From Olsenella profusa F0195 (lineage in GTDB: Bacteria > Actinomycetota > Coriobacteriia > Coriobacteriales > Atopobiaceae): a stretch of DNA of 64,000 nt. Below are positions 9,808-17,949 of this stretch, one piece after another. The stretch lies in assembly GCF_000468755.1 (NCBI RefSeq), contig NZ_AWEZ01000060.1:18652-82651 (forward strand). The letters run 5' to 3'. A program made the translations under genes and the position numbers. The notes beneath the pieces were generated by a model that saw only the letters and a program-made list of their open reading frames with translations, made no database searches and was not told where the DNA came from. The stretch's first letter is position 1, and each line of letters starts with the position of its first letter.

Positions 9808-11172
9808 ATGGATGCACTTAACAGCACGGTGCTTCAGATTTCCGATGTGATCTGGAACGGCCTTCTGCTCTGGCTACTTGTCGGAACGGGCGTCTTCTAC
9901 TCCATCCGCACCAGGTTCGTCCAGGTGCGGCGCTTTGGGGCCTCCATGAAGAGGGCGTTTGGCGACCTCAACCTCCACGGCGAGAAGGCGGGAAGCGAGG
10001 GCATGAGCTCGTTCCAGGCGCTTGCGACGGCCATTGCCGCCCAGGTGGGGACTGGCAACATAGCGGGATGCGCCACGGCGCTCGTCTCCGGCGGCCCAGG
10101 CGCCATCTTCTGGATGTGGATTGCCGCGTTCTTTGGCATGGCGACGATCTTTGGTGAGGCGGTCCTCGCACAAAGGACCAAGACGCGCGATGCCAGCGGA
10201 AGCGTCATCGGCGGACCGGTCTATTACATAGAGAAGGCCTTCAAGGGCGGGTTCGGAAAGTTCCTTGCGACGTTCTTTGCGGTGGCCATCATCCTTGCTC
10301 TTGGCTTCATGGGCAACATGGTTCAGTCCAACTCCATCAGCGCGGCGTTCAACTCCGCGCTCGACGTCCCCACGTGGATCGTGGGCGTCATCGTGGCCGC
10401 CATCGCCGCGTTCATCTTCGTCGGCGGCATCGGCCGCATCGCGTCGTTCACCGAGAAGGCAGTCCCCCTCATGGCGGGACTCTACATTCTGGGTTGCGTC
10501 GTGGTCCTGGCCCTCAACTGGCAGGCCCTGCCCGGTGCCTTTGGTTCCATATTCGTCTGTGCCTTTGACCCCCAGGCCGCCGGCGGTGCCGTTGCGGGCA
10601 TCACGGTTCGCCAGGCCATCCGCTACGGCGTCGCACGCGGCCTCTTCTCCAACGAGGCCGGCATGGGCTCCACCCCTCACTCGCACGCCATCGCAAAGGT
10701 TGACAGGCCACAAGACCAGGGCGAGGTCGCCATGGTCGGCGTGTTCATCGACACCTTCGTGGTCCTTACCCTCACGGCGCTTGTCATCCTGTCGTCCGGC
10801 GTACTCGACTCCATGATCGCAAGCGGCGTGACTGGCGTCGCCGTGGCGCAGGGCGCCTTCGACAACACCTTCGGGAGCTTTGGCAACATCTTCATTGCGG
10901 TGTGCCTCTTCTTCTTTGCCTTCTCGACGATCATCGGCTGGTACTTCTTCGGCGAGCAGAACATCAGGTGGCTGTTTGGTAACAAGATGGTCAAGATCTA
11001 TGCCGCCATCGTCACCGTCCTCATCTTTGTGGGCTCGCTGCTCAAGGTTGAGCTGGTGTGGAACCTCGCGGACCTCTTCAATGGCCTCATGGTCTTCCCC
11101 AACCTCCTGGCCCTGCTTGCGCTTTCGGGAATCGTGACGAAGATCGCCCACGACAGGGACGCAAAGCCGTAG
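9808..11172 (+). CDS. Alanine/glycine:Na+ symporter (AGCS family)
   Basis: The 454-residue integral membrane protein of the AGCS family (AlsT/DagA type) has about 10-11 hydrophobic helices. Family motifs include LVGTGVFYSIRTRFVQ near the N-terminus, ATAIAAQVGTGNIAG and GLFSNEAGMGSTPHSHA. It would import glycine or alanine with Na+. Its position between grdB and grdA strongly suggests that it feeds glycine to the reductase. AGGAAGG lies upstream of the ATG. It has 128 bp before it and its own spacing from grdA, so it may be transcribed with grdEB. Confidence 0.93.
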   Translation: MDALNSTVLQISDVIWNGLLLWLLVGTGVFYSIRTRFVQVRRFGASMKRAFGDLNLHGEKAGSEGMSSFQALATAIAAQVGTGNIAGCATALVSGGPGAIFWMWIAAFFGMATIFGEAVLAQRTKTRDASGSVIGGPVYYIEKAFKGGFGKFLATFFAVAIILALGFMGNMVQSNSISAAFNSALDVPTWIVGVIVAAIAAFIFVGGIGRIASFTEKAVPLMAGLYILGCVVVLALNWQALPGAFGSIFVCAFDPQAAGGAVAGITVRQAIRYGVARGLFSNEAGMGSTPHSHAIAKVDRPQDQGEVAMVGVFIDTFVVLTLTALVILSSGVLDSMIASGVTGVAVAQGAFDNTFGSFGNIFIAVCLFFFAFSTIIGWYFFGEQNIRWLFGNKMVKIYAAIVTVLIFVGSLLKVELVWNLADLFNGLMVFPNLLALLALSGIVTKIAHDRDAKP

Positions 11173-11197
11173 TACCGTTCGCCGCCAATCATGTTTC

Positions 11198-11225
11198 TTG
11201 AGCCGGTGGCAAAAGGTTTTATAAT
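11198..11225 (+). promoter_or_regulatory. Candidate sigma-70 promoter upstream of grdA
   Basis: TTGAGC (11198-11203) and a perfect TATAAT (11220-11225) are separated by 16 bp, about 230 bp before the grdA start. This would give grdA its own transcript with a long leader. I see no recognisable glycine riboswitch in that leader. Confidence 0.6.
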
Positions 11226-11455
11226 CGCGATAGGTATTTTTTGGGATAGAATGTGCGCAAAGCAGAGGAGGGGGAGTTTTCGCAGGTTTTTTGGTGCATG
11301 GGGCGCATGAGACAACGGGACGGACACATGTGCCAGAGGACTGCGATTTGTGTCCAAGATGGGCAGGTTCTCCGCTCAGTTTGGGCTCTAGCCGGTCTGC
11401 CTGGGCTGGCTTAGGCATAGTTAACAGCAGGCTTAGTCTATGAGAGGAGGAAAAG

Positions 11456-11935
11456 ATGGGCAAACTCGATGGTAAGAAGGTCGTTGTCATTGGCGATCGC
11501 GATGGCGTTCCCGGCGAGGCAATTTCTGCCTGCGCCGAGACCGCTGGTGGCGAGATTGTGTTTTCCTCGACGGAGTGCTTCGTTTGAACTTCCGCTGGCG
11601 CAATGGATCTTGAGAACCAGAAGAGGGTCAAGGAGTTCGCAGAGAAGTACGGTCCCGAGAACGTTGTCGTTCTCGTTGGTGCCGCAGATGGCGAAGCTGC
11701 CGGACTCGCCGCAGAGACGGTTGAGAATGGCGACCCCACGTTCGCAGGTCCATTGACGGGAGTCCAGTTGGGACTCGCTTGCTACCACGTGGTTGAGCCG
11801 AACGTCAAGGCATGGTTTGACGCCGATGTCTACGACGAACAGGTCTCCATGATGGAGATGGTCCTCGATGTTGACGATATCGTCAGCGAGATGACCGACA
11901 TTCGCTCTGAGTTCTGCAAGTATCCTCTGGATTAA
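11456..11935 (+). CDS. grdA: Glycine reductase selenoprotein A GrdA (Sec at in-frame UGA)
   Basis: The frame is 159 residues when the UGA at 11585-11587 is read as selenocysteine 44. The context [17 protein letters not shown] is the canonical GrdA redox motif. GrdA receives the carboxymethyl group from component B as a selenoether and delivers it to component C, oxidising its Cys41/Sec44 pair. A strong AGAGGAGG site precedes the ATG. Standard calling sees only the second half (from 11603). It has a candidate promoter of its own and is followed by a hairpin, consistent with the high GrdA dosage the cycle needs. Confidence 0.97.
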
Positions 11936-11969
11936 GCAGGGATGGGCGTGTGCTTGTCATCCGAGGTCT

Positions 11970-12002
11970 GAGGGGGGTGGCGGTGCGTGCCGCCGCCCCC
12001 TC
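11970..12002 (+). terminator. Hairpin between grdA and grdC (partial terminator)
   Basis: GAGGGGG/CCCCCTC and GGCGG/CCGCC build a long, very GC-rich stem directly after grdA. The downstream sequence GTATTAGG has no strong U tract, so partial termination or mRNA 3'-end protection is more likely than a full stop. Confidence 0.55.
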
Positions 12003-12150
12003 GTATTAGGTGTTTCAGGCTCCCCAGGGCTCGCACGACGCGGGGGCCTTTACACGTTTGGCACGACGGTTCTGTTCGCATTGGAAGTCAAGTCCTGAGT
12101 CTCGCGTGCGGGCATGGGGCCCACAGCGGGAGAGGGGAGCGGAGGAGTAG

Positions 12151-13698
12151 ATGAAGAGCGTCATCAAGGGAGTGAGCTATATCCTGGCTCACACGCCGGG
12201 CATGGTTGTCCACAACGGCACCACGCAGACGACCGAGCGTGTGGTCAACCCGGAGGGTGAGTATCTCAAGGAGCTACCCAGCCACCTGCGATCCTTCGAG
12301 GACAATCTGAGTTACTGGCCCAATCAGGTCTACATCGGCAACAAGAACCCCAAGGAGCTCGAAGGCGTCGAGTTCCCCTACTATGACAAGCGCTGCGACG
12401 TCACGGACCGCTACGGCAAGTACGGCCAGATGATGCCCGAAGCCGAGTTCTACCTCCTCATGCAGGCCGTGGACGTGTTCGACCTCGTCGAGCTCGACCG
12501 CGACTTCGTTGCCGCCCACAAGGACGAGCTCGCTGCCAACCAGGTCATCGACGAGGGCGTCATGAAGCGCGTCAAGGAGGGCGTCGAGCTCACCAAGGTC
12601 CAGGAGGTCGTGGACAACGGCGAGGGCGAGGGCCTCTACATCGACGACACGCTCGTCGGCGTCGTGAAGCGCGCCCACGACATCGACAACAACCTCTCCG
12701 CCGAGTACATGCTCGAGAACCTCGCCGCCAAGGCCAGCGACGTCCTCGCCATGCTCACCGCCGTCAAGAACGCCGGCATCTCCAAGGATGACGTCGAGTA
12801 CGTCGTCGACTGCTGCGAGGAGGCCTGCGGCGACGAGAACCAGCGCGGCGGTGGCAACTTCGCCAAGGCCGCGGCCGAGATCTGCGAGTTCAACAATGCC
12901 ACCGGCTCCGACGCCCGTGGCTTCTGCGCTGGTCCCACCCACGCCATGATCGAGGCTGCCGCCCTCGTTGCCTCCGGTGCCTACAAGACCGTCATGGTCT
13001 CCGCCGGTGGCTGCACCGCCAAGCTCGGCATGAACGGCAAGGCACACGTCGAGAAGGGCCTGCCCATCCTCGAGGACATGCTCGGTGGCTTTGCGGTCGT
13101 CCTCACCCAGGACGATGGCGTGAGCCCCTACATCGACCTCGAGCACCTCGGCCGCCACACCGTGGGCACCGGCTCCGCCCCCCAGAGCGTCATGCAGTCC
13201 CTGGTCTACGACCCCCTGGATGCTGCCGGCCTCTCCGTCACGGACGTGGACAAGTACGCGCCCGAGATGCAGAACCCCGACATCACCAAGGCTGGTGGCG
13301 CGGGTGACGTGCCCCTGGCCAACTACAAGATGATCGCGGCCCTGGGCGTCAAGAAGCAGCAGCTCGAGCGCAAGGACATCCCCAACTTTGCCACCGATCA
13401 CGGCTTCATCGGCTGGGCCCCCACGCAGGGTCACATCCCCTCCGGCGTGCCCGCCATCGGCGTCGCCCGCGACGAGATCATGGCCGGCAACTGGAAGCGC
13501 CTCATGCTCATCGGCAAGGGCTCGCTGTTCCTCGGTCGTCTGACCAACCTCTTCGATGGCGTCTCCTACATGATCTGTGCCAACGACGGCCAGGCCGAGG
13601 AGAGCGGTGCCGTCTCCGAGGACGAGGTCAAGCAGCTCGTCGCGAAGGCCATGAAGGACTTCGCCGCCCAGCTCATGGCCGCCTCCGATGCTGAGTAG
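12151..13698 (+). CDS. grdC: Glycine reductase component C subunit beta GrdC
   Basis: The 515-residue protein begins MKSVIKGVSYILAHTPGMV, typical of GrdC. The family resembles ketoacyl synthase III enzymes; with GrdD it releases carboxymethyl-Se-GrdA as acetyl phosphate. Family segments include CAGPTHAMIEAAALVASGAY and VPLANYKMIAALGVKK. AGCGGAGGAG precedes the ATG. It is separated from grdA by 215 bp with a hairpin and is 8 bp from grdD. Confidence 0.95.
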   Translation: MKSVIKGVSYILAHTPGMVVHNGTTQTTERVVNPEGEYLKELPSHLRSFEDNLSYWPNQVYIGNKNPKELEGVEFPYYDKRCDVTDRYGKYGQMMPEAEFYLLMQAVDVFDLVELDRDFVAAHKDELAANQVIDEGVMKRVKEGVELTKVQEVVDNGEGEGLYIDDTLVGVVKRAHDIDNNLSAEYMLENLAAKASDVLAMLTAVKNAGISKDDVEYVVDCCEEACGDENQRGGGNFAKAAAEICEFNNATGSDARGFCAGPTHAMIEAAALVASGAYKTVMVSAGGCTAKLGMNGKAHVEKGLPILEDMLGGFAVVLTQDDGVSPYIDLEHLGRHTVGTGSAPQSVMQSLVYDPLDAAGLSVTDVDKYAPEMQNPDITKAGGAGDVPLANYKMIAALGVKKQQLERKDIPNFATDHGFIGWAPTQGHIPSGVPAIGVARDEIMAGNWKRLMLIGKGSLFLGRLTNLFDGVSYMICANDGQAEESGAVSEDEVKQLVAKAMKDFAAQLMAASDAE

Positions 13699-13706
13699 GT
13701 GATCAG

Positions 13707-14858
13707 ATGAGCAAGCTTGAGAAGCAGGTCGCCGAGGCCTTCCTCGAGATGGCCAATGGCCTCGAGAGCGGCCAGTTCGGCAAGAGGCCAAAGATCGCCC
13801 TGACCGGCATGGGCAGCGAGCACGGCGAAGAGAACGCCATGGCCGCCGCCGTCGAGGCCGCGGGCAAGGGCGTGGACGTGTACTACATCGGGAGCCTCGA
13901 GCACGAGGGCGTCACCACCGTGCACGTGGCCAACGACGACGAGGGCCACGAGAAGATGGACGAGCTGCTCGCCTCTGGCGAGGTGGATGGTGGCGTCACC
14001 ATGCACTACCCGTTCCCCATCGGCGTGTCCACCGTCGGCCGTGTCGTGACCCCGGGCTTCGGCAAGGAGATGTTCGTGGCCAACACCACAGGCACCTCGA
14101 GCGCCGACCGCATCGAGGGCATGATCCTCAACGCCATCGCCGGCATCGCGACCGCCAAGGCGACCGGCATCGAGGATCCCACCGTGGGCATCCTCAACGT
14201 GGACGGTGCCCGCCAGACCGAGATGGCGCTCAAGGAGCTCCGGGACGGGGGCTATGGCATCACCTTCGCCGAGTCCTCCCGCGCCGACGGCGGTGCCGTG
14301 ATGCGCGGCAACGACGTCCTGCGTGGTACCCCCGACATCATGGTGACGGACTCTCTCACGGGCAACGTCCTCAACAAGATGATCTCCGCCTTCACGACAG
14401 GTGGCTCGTTCGAGTCCACGGGCTATGGCTATGGCCCGGGCATCGGCCGCGGCTACGACAAGCTCGTGATGATCGTCTCGCGTGCATCCGGTGCCCCCGT
14501 TCTCGCCAACGCCCTGGTCTTCGCCGCGCAGCTCGTGCGCAACAAGGTCTTCAGCGTGGTGGCAAAGGAGTTCGAGGCGGCTGACAAGGCGGGCCTCAAC
14601 GACATCCTTGCCAAGCGCCGCGAGGCCGCCAAGCCCAAGGCCGAGGAAGAGGAGGTCAAGGCCCCCGAGAAGGAGCCCTGCGGCGCCTCCATCCTGGGCG
14701 TCGAGGTCATGGATCTCGAGGATGCCGTCAAGGTCCTCTGGAAGAACGGCATCTATGCCGAGAGCGGCATGGGCTGCACCGGTCCGGTGGTCATGATGGC
14801 CGAGGCCAACCACGACAAGGCCTATGACCTGCTGAAGCAGGCGGGCTACGTGGGCTAG
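13707..14858 (+). CDS. grdD: Glycine reductase component C subunit alpha GrdD
   Basis: The 383-residue PlsX-like subunit catalyses the last step, phosphorolysis of an acetyl-thioester to acetyl phosphate. Cys357 in GMGCTGPVV, close to the C-terminus, corresponds to the acetyl-carrying Cys359 described for Eubacterium acidaminophilum GrdD. Acetyl phosphate would go to acetate kinase for ATP. It is translated 8 bp after grdC and followed by a strong hairpin, so it ends the grd operon. No thioredoxin or thioredoxin reductase gene accompanies the locus. Confidence 0.95.
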   Translation: MSKLEKQVAEAFLEMANGLESGQFGKRPKIALTGMGSEHGEENAMAAAVEAAGKGVDVYYIGSLEHEGVTTVHVANDDEGHEKMDELLASGEVDGGVTMHYPFPIGVSTVGRVVTPGFGKEMFVANTTGTSSADRIEGMILNAIAGIATAKATGIEDPTVGILNVDGARQTEMALKELRDGGYGITFAESSRADGGAVMRGNDVLRGTPDIMVTDSLTGNVLNKMISAFTTGGSFESTGYGYGPGIGRGYDKLVMIVSRASGAPVLANALVFAAQLVRNKVFSVVAKEFEAADKAGLNDILAKRREAAKPKAEEEEVKAPEKEPCGASILGVEVMDLEDAVKVLWKNGIYAESGMGCTGPVVMMAEANHDKAYDLLKQAGYVG

Positions 14859-14881
14859 GCTCACCGTATCGCAGTTCGCTT

Positions 14882-14915
14882 GGAGCCCCCGTCATCACTC
14901 GATGGCGGGGGCTCC
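14882..14915. terminator. Strong hairpin ending the grd operon
   Basis: GGAGCCCCC(G) pairs with (C)GGGGGCTCC, with a further CAT/ATG pairing inside. It lies between the convergent grdD and DUF3343 genes and could act in both directions, although no long U tract follows. Confidence 0.65.
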
Positions 14916-14937
14916 CTCTGTCCGTTGGTGACCAGAG

Positions 14938-14969
14938 GCGCCGCTTTCGGATGCCTCCAGGAGCGGCGC
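14938..14969 (-). terminator. Hairpin at the 3' end of yedE-tusA-DUF3343
   Basis: GCGCCGCT (14938-14945) pairs with AGCGGCGC (14962-14969). It lies 30 bp beyond the stop of the last minus-strand gene and is a plausible end for that operon. Confidence 0.45.
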
Positions 14970-14998
14970 TCGTGGGTCCTTGCGGGGGCTGGGCCTTG

Positions 14999-15241
14999 CT
15001 AGTCCTCGCGGGCGAAGACCTTGCGGTAGCCCTCCTCTTCCTCCTCGAAGATGCCCTCCACCTCCTCGGGCATGGTGGGCACGGGACAGGGCCTCTCCCC
15101 CTCATAGCGCACGCAGGTGCCACAGCTGCTGCTGAGCGCCCGAGGGACGGGGCCCATCCTCGCCGACCACCCAGCCTTCTGGCACAGGCCATGAAAGCGG
15201 ATTGCCCCGAAGTGGGAGTAGAAGAGGGCGACGTAGCGCAT
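14999..15241 (-). CDS. DUF3343 domain protein (putative Se/S carrier-like), copy 1
   Basis: The 80-residue protein starts MRYVALFYSHFGAIRFHGL and contains SSSCGTCVRY, resembling DUF3343 (Pfam describes these as putative Se/S carrier-like). Paired cysteines spaced CxxC in the middle could bind sulfur or selenium. It follows tusA by 5 bp in the yedE-tusA-DUF3343 operon. A second DUF3343 gene occurs at 28890. A direct role in selenium handling is inferred from context. Confidence 0.78.
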   Translation of the reverse strand: MRYVALFYSHFGAIRFHGLCQKAGWSARMGPVPRALSSSCGTCVRYEGERPCPVPTMPEEVEGIFEEEEEGYRKVFARED

Positions 15242-15246
15242 GGGCG

Positions 15247-15453
15247 CTACTTGGTGAGGGTGAGGGTGGTCGAGCCGTCCTCCTCGGTGGCCTCGACCGC
15301 ATAGCCCTGGCTCGTGGCGAAGCGTGTCACGTTCTCCTTGGCCGCCACGGCATCGACCAGGACGGTGAGCTGGGCGGGGGAGGACTTGAGGGCGTTCCTC
15401 GTGAGGACGACGGGCTCGGGGCAGGACAGGCCGCGTGCATCGATGACATCCAT
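15247..15453 (-). CDS. TusA-family sulfurtransferase (SirA-like)
   Basis: The 68-residue protein has the hallmark N-terminal motif DARGLSCPEPVVLTRNAL; Cys11 of CPEP is the persulfide or perselenide carrier. The start codon is the ATG whose complement ends at 15453, with AAGGAGTAG before it; upstream frame extension into yedE is not real. TusA-YedE pairs occur in sulfur and selenium uptake loci, and here the selenium gene context favours selenium delivery toward SelD. Confidence 0.9.
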   Translation of the reverse strand: MDVIDARGLSCPEPVVLTRNALKSSPAQLTVLVDAVAAKENVTRFATSQGYAVEATEEDGSTTLTLTK

Positions 15454-15457
15454 GGGG

Positions 15458-16549
15458 CTACTCCTTGGCTTTGCCGTAGGTGTTCGCCACGCTGATGAGC
15501 GCGACGACGACGATTCCGATGATGACCGCCACCATGCCGTTGGGGGTGGGACCCTTGCCGCTGGCGGCGAGGCCAAAGTTGTGCGCGAAGGCGGCGCCCA
15601 CGAAGAGGCCGAGGATCGCCGTGGCGCTGTCGGTGTTGCCCTCGCCGGAGAGGACGAGCTGGCGCAGGGGGCAGCCGCCGAGCAGGACGCAGGCGAAGCC
15701 GGCGAGGAACATGCCGAGGGCGTTCCAGAGACCGTCGGTGTGGGCGACGGGCTGGTCGGCAAAGCCGGGGTTGAAGAGGGGCGTTCCCGTCGCAGCGCCG
15801 ATGATGAGGTTGCACACGAGGGCGCTCACGAGGATGGCCACGAAGCCGAGGATGAGCTTGGTCTCGCGGAAGAGGACGAGGTCCCTGATGCCGCCCACCA
15901 TGCACAGGCGCGTACGCTGCGCGAGCGCGCCCACGACGAGGCCGGCGACGAGGCTGATGGCGATGGCGGCGTGGAGGGCACCCGGGCCCTCACCGGTCGC
16001 GGTGAAGTGGATGAAGTCGGGGGCAACCACGAGCAGGACGAGGAGGGCGATGACGGCGATCGGCAGAAGACCGCCCTCCAGCTGGGGCATCCTGTGGCTG
16101 CGTCCGAGCGAGTACCCCTTGTTGAGGAAGAACACGCCACAGAGGATGCCGCAGACGAAGCCGACGAGGCCGAGGATGGCGTTGAGGTCGCCACCTGCGA
16201 GGCGCAGGATCATGCGGAAGGGGCAGCCAAGGAACATCAGGCAGCCCACCATGGCGAAGAAGCCAAGCGCGAACCTCGTGATGGGCGCGGAGCCGCCGCG
16301 CGGGGCGAACTCCCTGTGCGCGCAGGCCATGGCCAGGCTGCCCAGGATGAGGCCGATGATCTCGGGCCGGATGTACTGCACGGCGGCAGCCTGGTGCAGG
16401 CCCACCGCACCTGCCGTGTCGCGCAGGAAGCAGGCGATGCAGAAGCCCATGTTGCGGGGGTTCCCGAACAGGACGAGCAGCGCCGCGATGATGCCAATCA
16501 CGATGCCCGCGCCGACGATCGCATACCTCTCCCTCTTTGCCGTTTCCAC
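15458..16549 (-). CDS. yedE: YedE-family membrane protein, putative selenium transporter
   Basis: The 363-residue polytopic protein (about 9-10 helices) belongs to the YeeE/YedE family and looks like the selenium-associated subgroup. Cysteines sit in paired family motifs LGCPFRMILRL and LGGCPLRQLVLSG, one per internal repeat. A GTG start is preceded by AAGGAGGG. It is first in a minus-strand operon with tusA and DUF3343 and is divergent from a cysteine desulfurase gene. Import of a selenium compound is known only by family association. Confidence 0.9.
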   Translation of the reverse strand: METAKRERYAIVGAGIVIGIIAALLVLFGNPRNMGFCIACFLRDTAGAVGLHQAAAVQYIRPEIIGLILGSLAMACAHREFAPRGGSAPITRFALGFFAMVGCLMFLGCPFRMILRLAGGDLNAILGLVGFVCGILCGVFFLNKGYSLGRSHRMPQLEGGLLPIAVIALLVLLVVAPDFIHFTATGEGPGALHAAIAISLVAGLVVGALAQRTRLCMVGGIRDLVLFRETKLILGFVAILVSALVCNLIIGAATGTPLFNPGFADQPVAHTDGLWNALGMFLAGFACVLLGGCPLRQLVLSGEGNTDSATAILGLFVGAAFAHNFGLAASGKGPTPNGMVAVIIGIVVVALISVANTYGKAKE

Positions 16550-16559
16550 CGTTCCCTCC

Positions 16560-16622
16560 TTCGATCGAAGAATTTCAACATTGTATCAATTCTATACCTT
16601 TATTATGGATATGATTACTTTT
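16560..16622. promoter_or_regulatory. Divergent AT-rich promoter region (yedE / cysteine desulfurase)
   Basis: This AT-rich stretch separates the divergent yedE and desulfurase genes. It contains GAATT...AATTC arms (16569-16591), GTAT...ATAC and TATTAT. The segment TTCTATACCTTTATTAT resembles TTCTATACATTTTCTATTCT upstream of grdX, hinting at shared control. Exact -10/-35 boxes are uncertain. Confidence 0.45.
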
Positions 16623-16668
16623 CGTGTCCGCAGGCGGTGAGTGGGGGAGAAGCGGGGGTGGAGTGCCC

Positions 16669-17835
16669 ATGAGCATCTATCTTGACAATGCTAGCACAAC
16701 ATTTCCCAAGCCCGAGGTGGTGCCCCAGGCGGTCGTGGACTACATGACGCGGATGGGCGCCAACGTGGGACGCGGGTCATATGGGGAGGCCTATAGGGTC
16801 GAGTCGATGGTCTACGAGACGCGCGAGCTCATCGCAGGGCTCTTTGACGCGTCCGACTGTCGCAACGTGGCCTTCACGCGCAACGTGACGGAGGGCCTCA
16901 ACGCCCTCATCAAGGGCTATCTCCACGCGGGGGATCACGTGATCGTCTCCTCCATGGAGCACAACGCCGTCATGAGGCCCCTCGTCCAGGTGGGGCGCTG
17001 GGGCGTCTCGTTCACACGGGCGCCCTGTGACGGGACGGGTGCCCTCATCCTGGATGAGCTGGAGGGCTGCCTGCGTCCCAACACCGTGGCCGTCATCATG
17101 CTGCACGCGAGCAACGTGACGGGCACGGTCATGCCCGCCGCCGAGGTGGGCGCCTTCTGCCATGCCCATGGGCTGCGCTTCTTCCTGGATACGGCACAGT
17201 CGGCGGGGGTCATTCCCGTGGACATGGGCTCCATGGGCGTCGATGCCGTTGCCTTCACGGGCCACAAGGCGCTGCTGGGTCCCCAGGGGATAGGCGGCCT
17301 CGTGCTCGCCGAGGACCTGGTGGGCCAGCTCGAGCCGCTCGTGACGGGTGGCACGGGGAGCATGAGCCACAGGGAGGAGACACCCAGCTTCATGCCCGAT
17401 CGCATGGAGGCCGGCACACCCAACCTCCCGGGCATCGCCGGCCTGCACGCCTCGCTGGGCTGGCTGCGCACGCGGGGCATCGACTCCGTGCGCGGGCACG
17501 AGCTTGCGCTGGTGGGACGCTTCCTCGAGGGCGTCCGGGCACTTGAGGCGAAGGGCCTCGTGCGTCTTGTGGGCAGGCACGACTGCGAGGGCAGGGTGGG
17601 CGTCGTCTCCGTGGCGACGCCCCAGGCGGACGCGGCCGAGGTGGCGGGTCTCATGGAGGAGCGCTTTGGCATCCTCACGCGGGTGGGTCTCCACTGCGCC
17701 CCTTCGGCGCACAGGACCTGTGGCACCTACCCCGCGGGGACCATCCGCTTCTCCTTCGGCTTCGCCAACGACGAGGACGACGTGGATGCCGCCCTCGCTG
17801 CGCTCGAGGCGTGCTGTCGGGATCAGGGCAGGTAG
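16669..17835 (+). CDS. Aminotransferase class V cysteine desulfurase / selenocysteine lyase-like, copy 1
   Basis: The 388-residue PLP enzyme starts MSIYLDNASTTFPKPE. The PLP lysine is K200 in FTGHKALLGPQG and the likely catalytic Cys is in LHCAPSAHRTCGT. It would release sulfur or selenium from cysteine or selenocysteine as an enzyme-bound persulfide/perselenide. I chose the ATG at 16669 because it gives the standard family N-terminus. It lies 114 bp before selD. A second enzyme of the same subfamily is at 29233, closing the selenium module. Confidence 0.88.
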   Translation: MSIYLDNASTTFPKPEVVPQAVVDYMTRMGANVGRGSYGEAYRVESMVYETRELIAGLFDASDCRNVAFTRNVTEGLNALIKGYLHAGDHVIVSSMEHNAVMRPLVQVGRWGVSFTRAPCDGTGALILDELEGCLRPNTVAVIMLHASNVTGTVMPAAEVGAFCHAHGLRFFLDTAQSAGVIPVDMGSMGVDAVAFTGHKALLGPQGIGGLVLAEDLVGQLEPLVTGGTGSMSHREETPSFMPDRMEAGTPNLPGIAGLHASLGWLRTRGIDSVRGHELALVGRFLEGVRALEAKGLVRLVGRHDCEGRVGVVSVATPQADAAEVAGLMEERFGILTRVGLHCAPSAHRTCGTYPAGTIRFSFGFANDEDDVDAALAALEACCRDQGR

Positions 17836-17895
17836 ACGGTGGCCCCTCGTGGGGGAGCTGTGTGGGATTGGGGGTAGGGGTAGGGTTCAGAATGT

Positions 17896-17940
17896 ATCGG
17901 GTATTATAAATGTGATTAGTAGTATTTATAGAGGGAGGTG
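17896..17940 (+). promoter_or_regulatory. AT-rich region with inverted repeat upstream of selD
   Basis: TATAAAT (17905-17911) and ATTTATA (17924-17930) form a 7-bp perfect inverted repeat with a 12-bp spacer, just before the GAGGGAGG ribosome site of selD. It could be a promoter with an operator. It is one of several AT-rich islands in this otherwise GC-rich selenium locus. Confidence 0.45.
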
Positions 17941-17949
17941 GGGACAGGT

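Noticed and set aside
11173..11455. Glycine riboswitch in the grdA leader
   Set aside because: I could not find the conserved aptamer core; the leader holds a promoter and otherwise no recognisable element. A covariance scan would decide.
11585..11587. grdA as a pseudogene because of a nonsense codon
   Set aside because: The codon is the conserved Sec44 in [13 protein letters not shown].
9874..11739. 621-residue minus-strand open frame opposite the symporter and grdA
   Set aside because: Low-complexity His/Asp/Arg composition, and it would oppose two well-supported genes.
12274..13791. 505-residue minus-strand frame opposite grdC
   Set aside because: Shadow of a strongly biased coding strand; no ribosome site or family signal.
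15314..16672. 452-residue plus-strand frame across yedE and tusA
   Set aside because: Repetitive acidic/His composition; the minus strand encodes three recognisable proteins with good starts.
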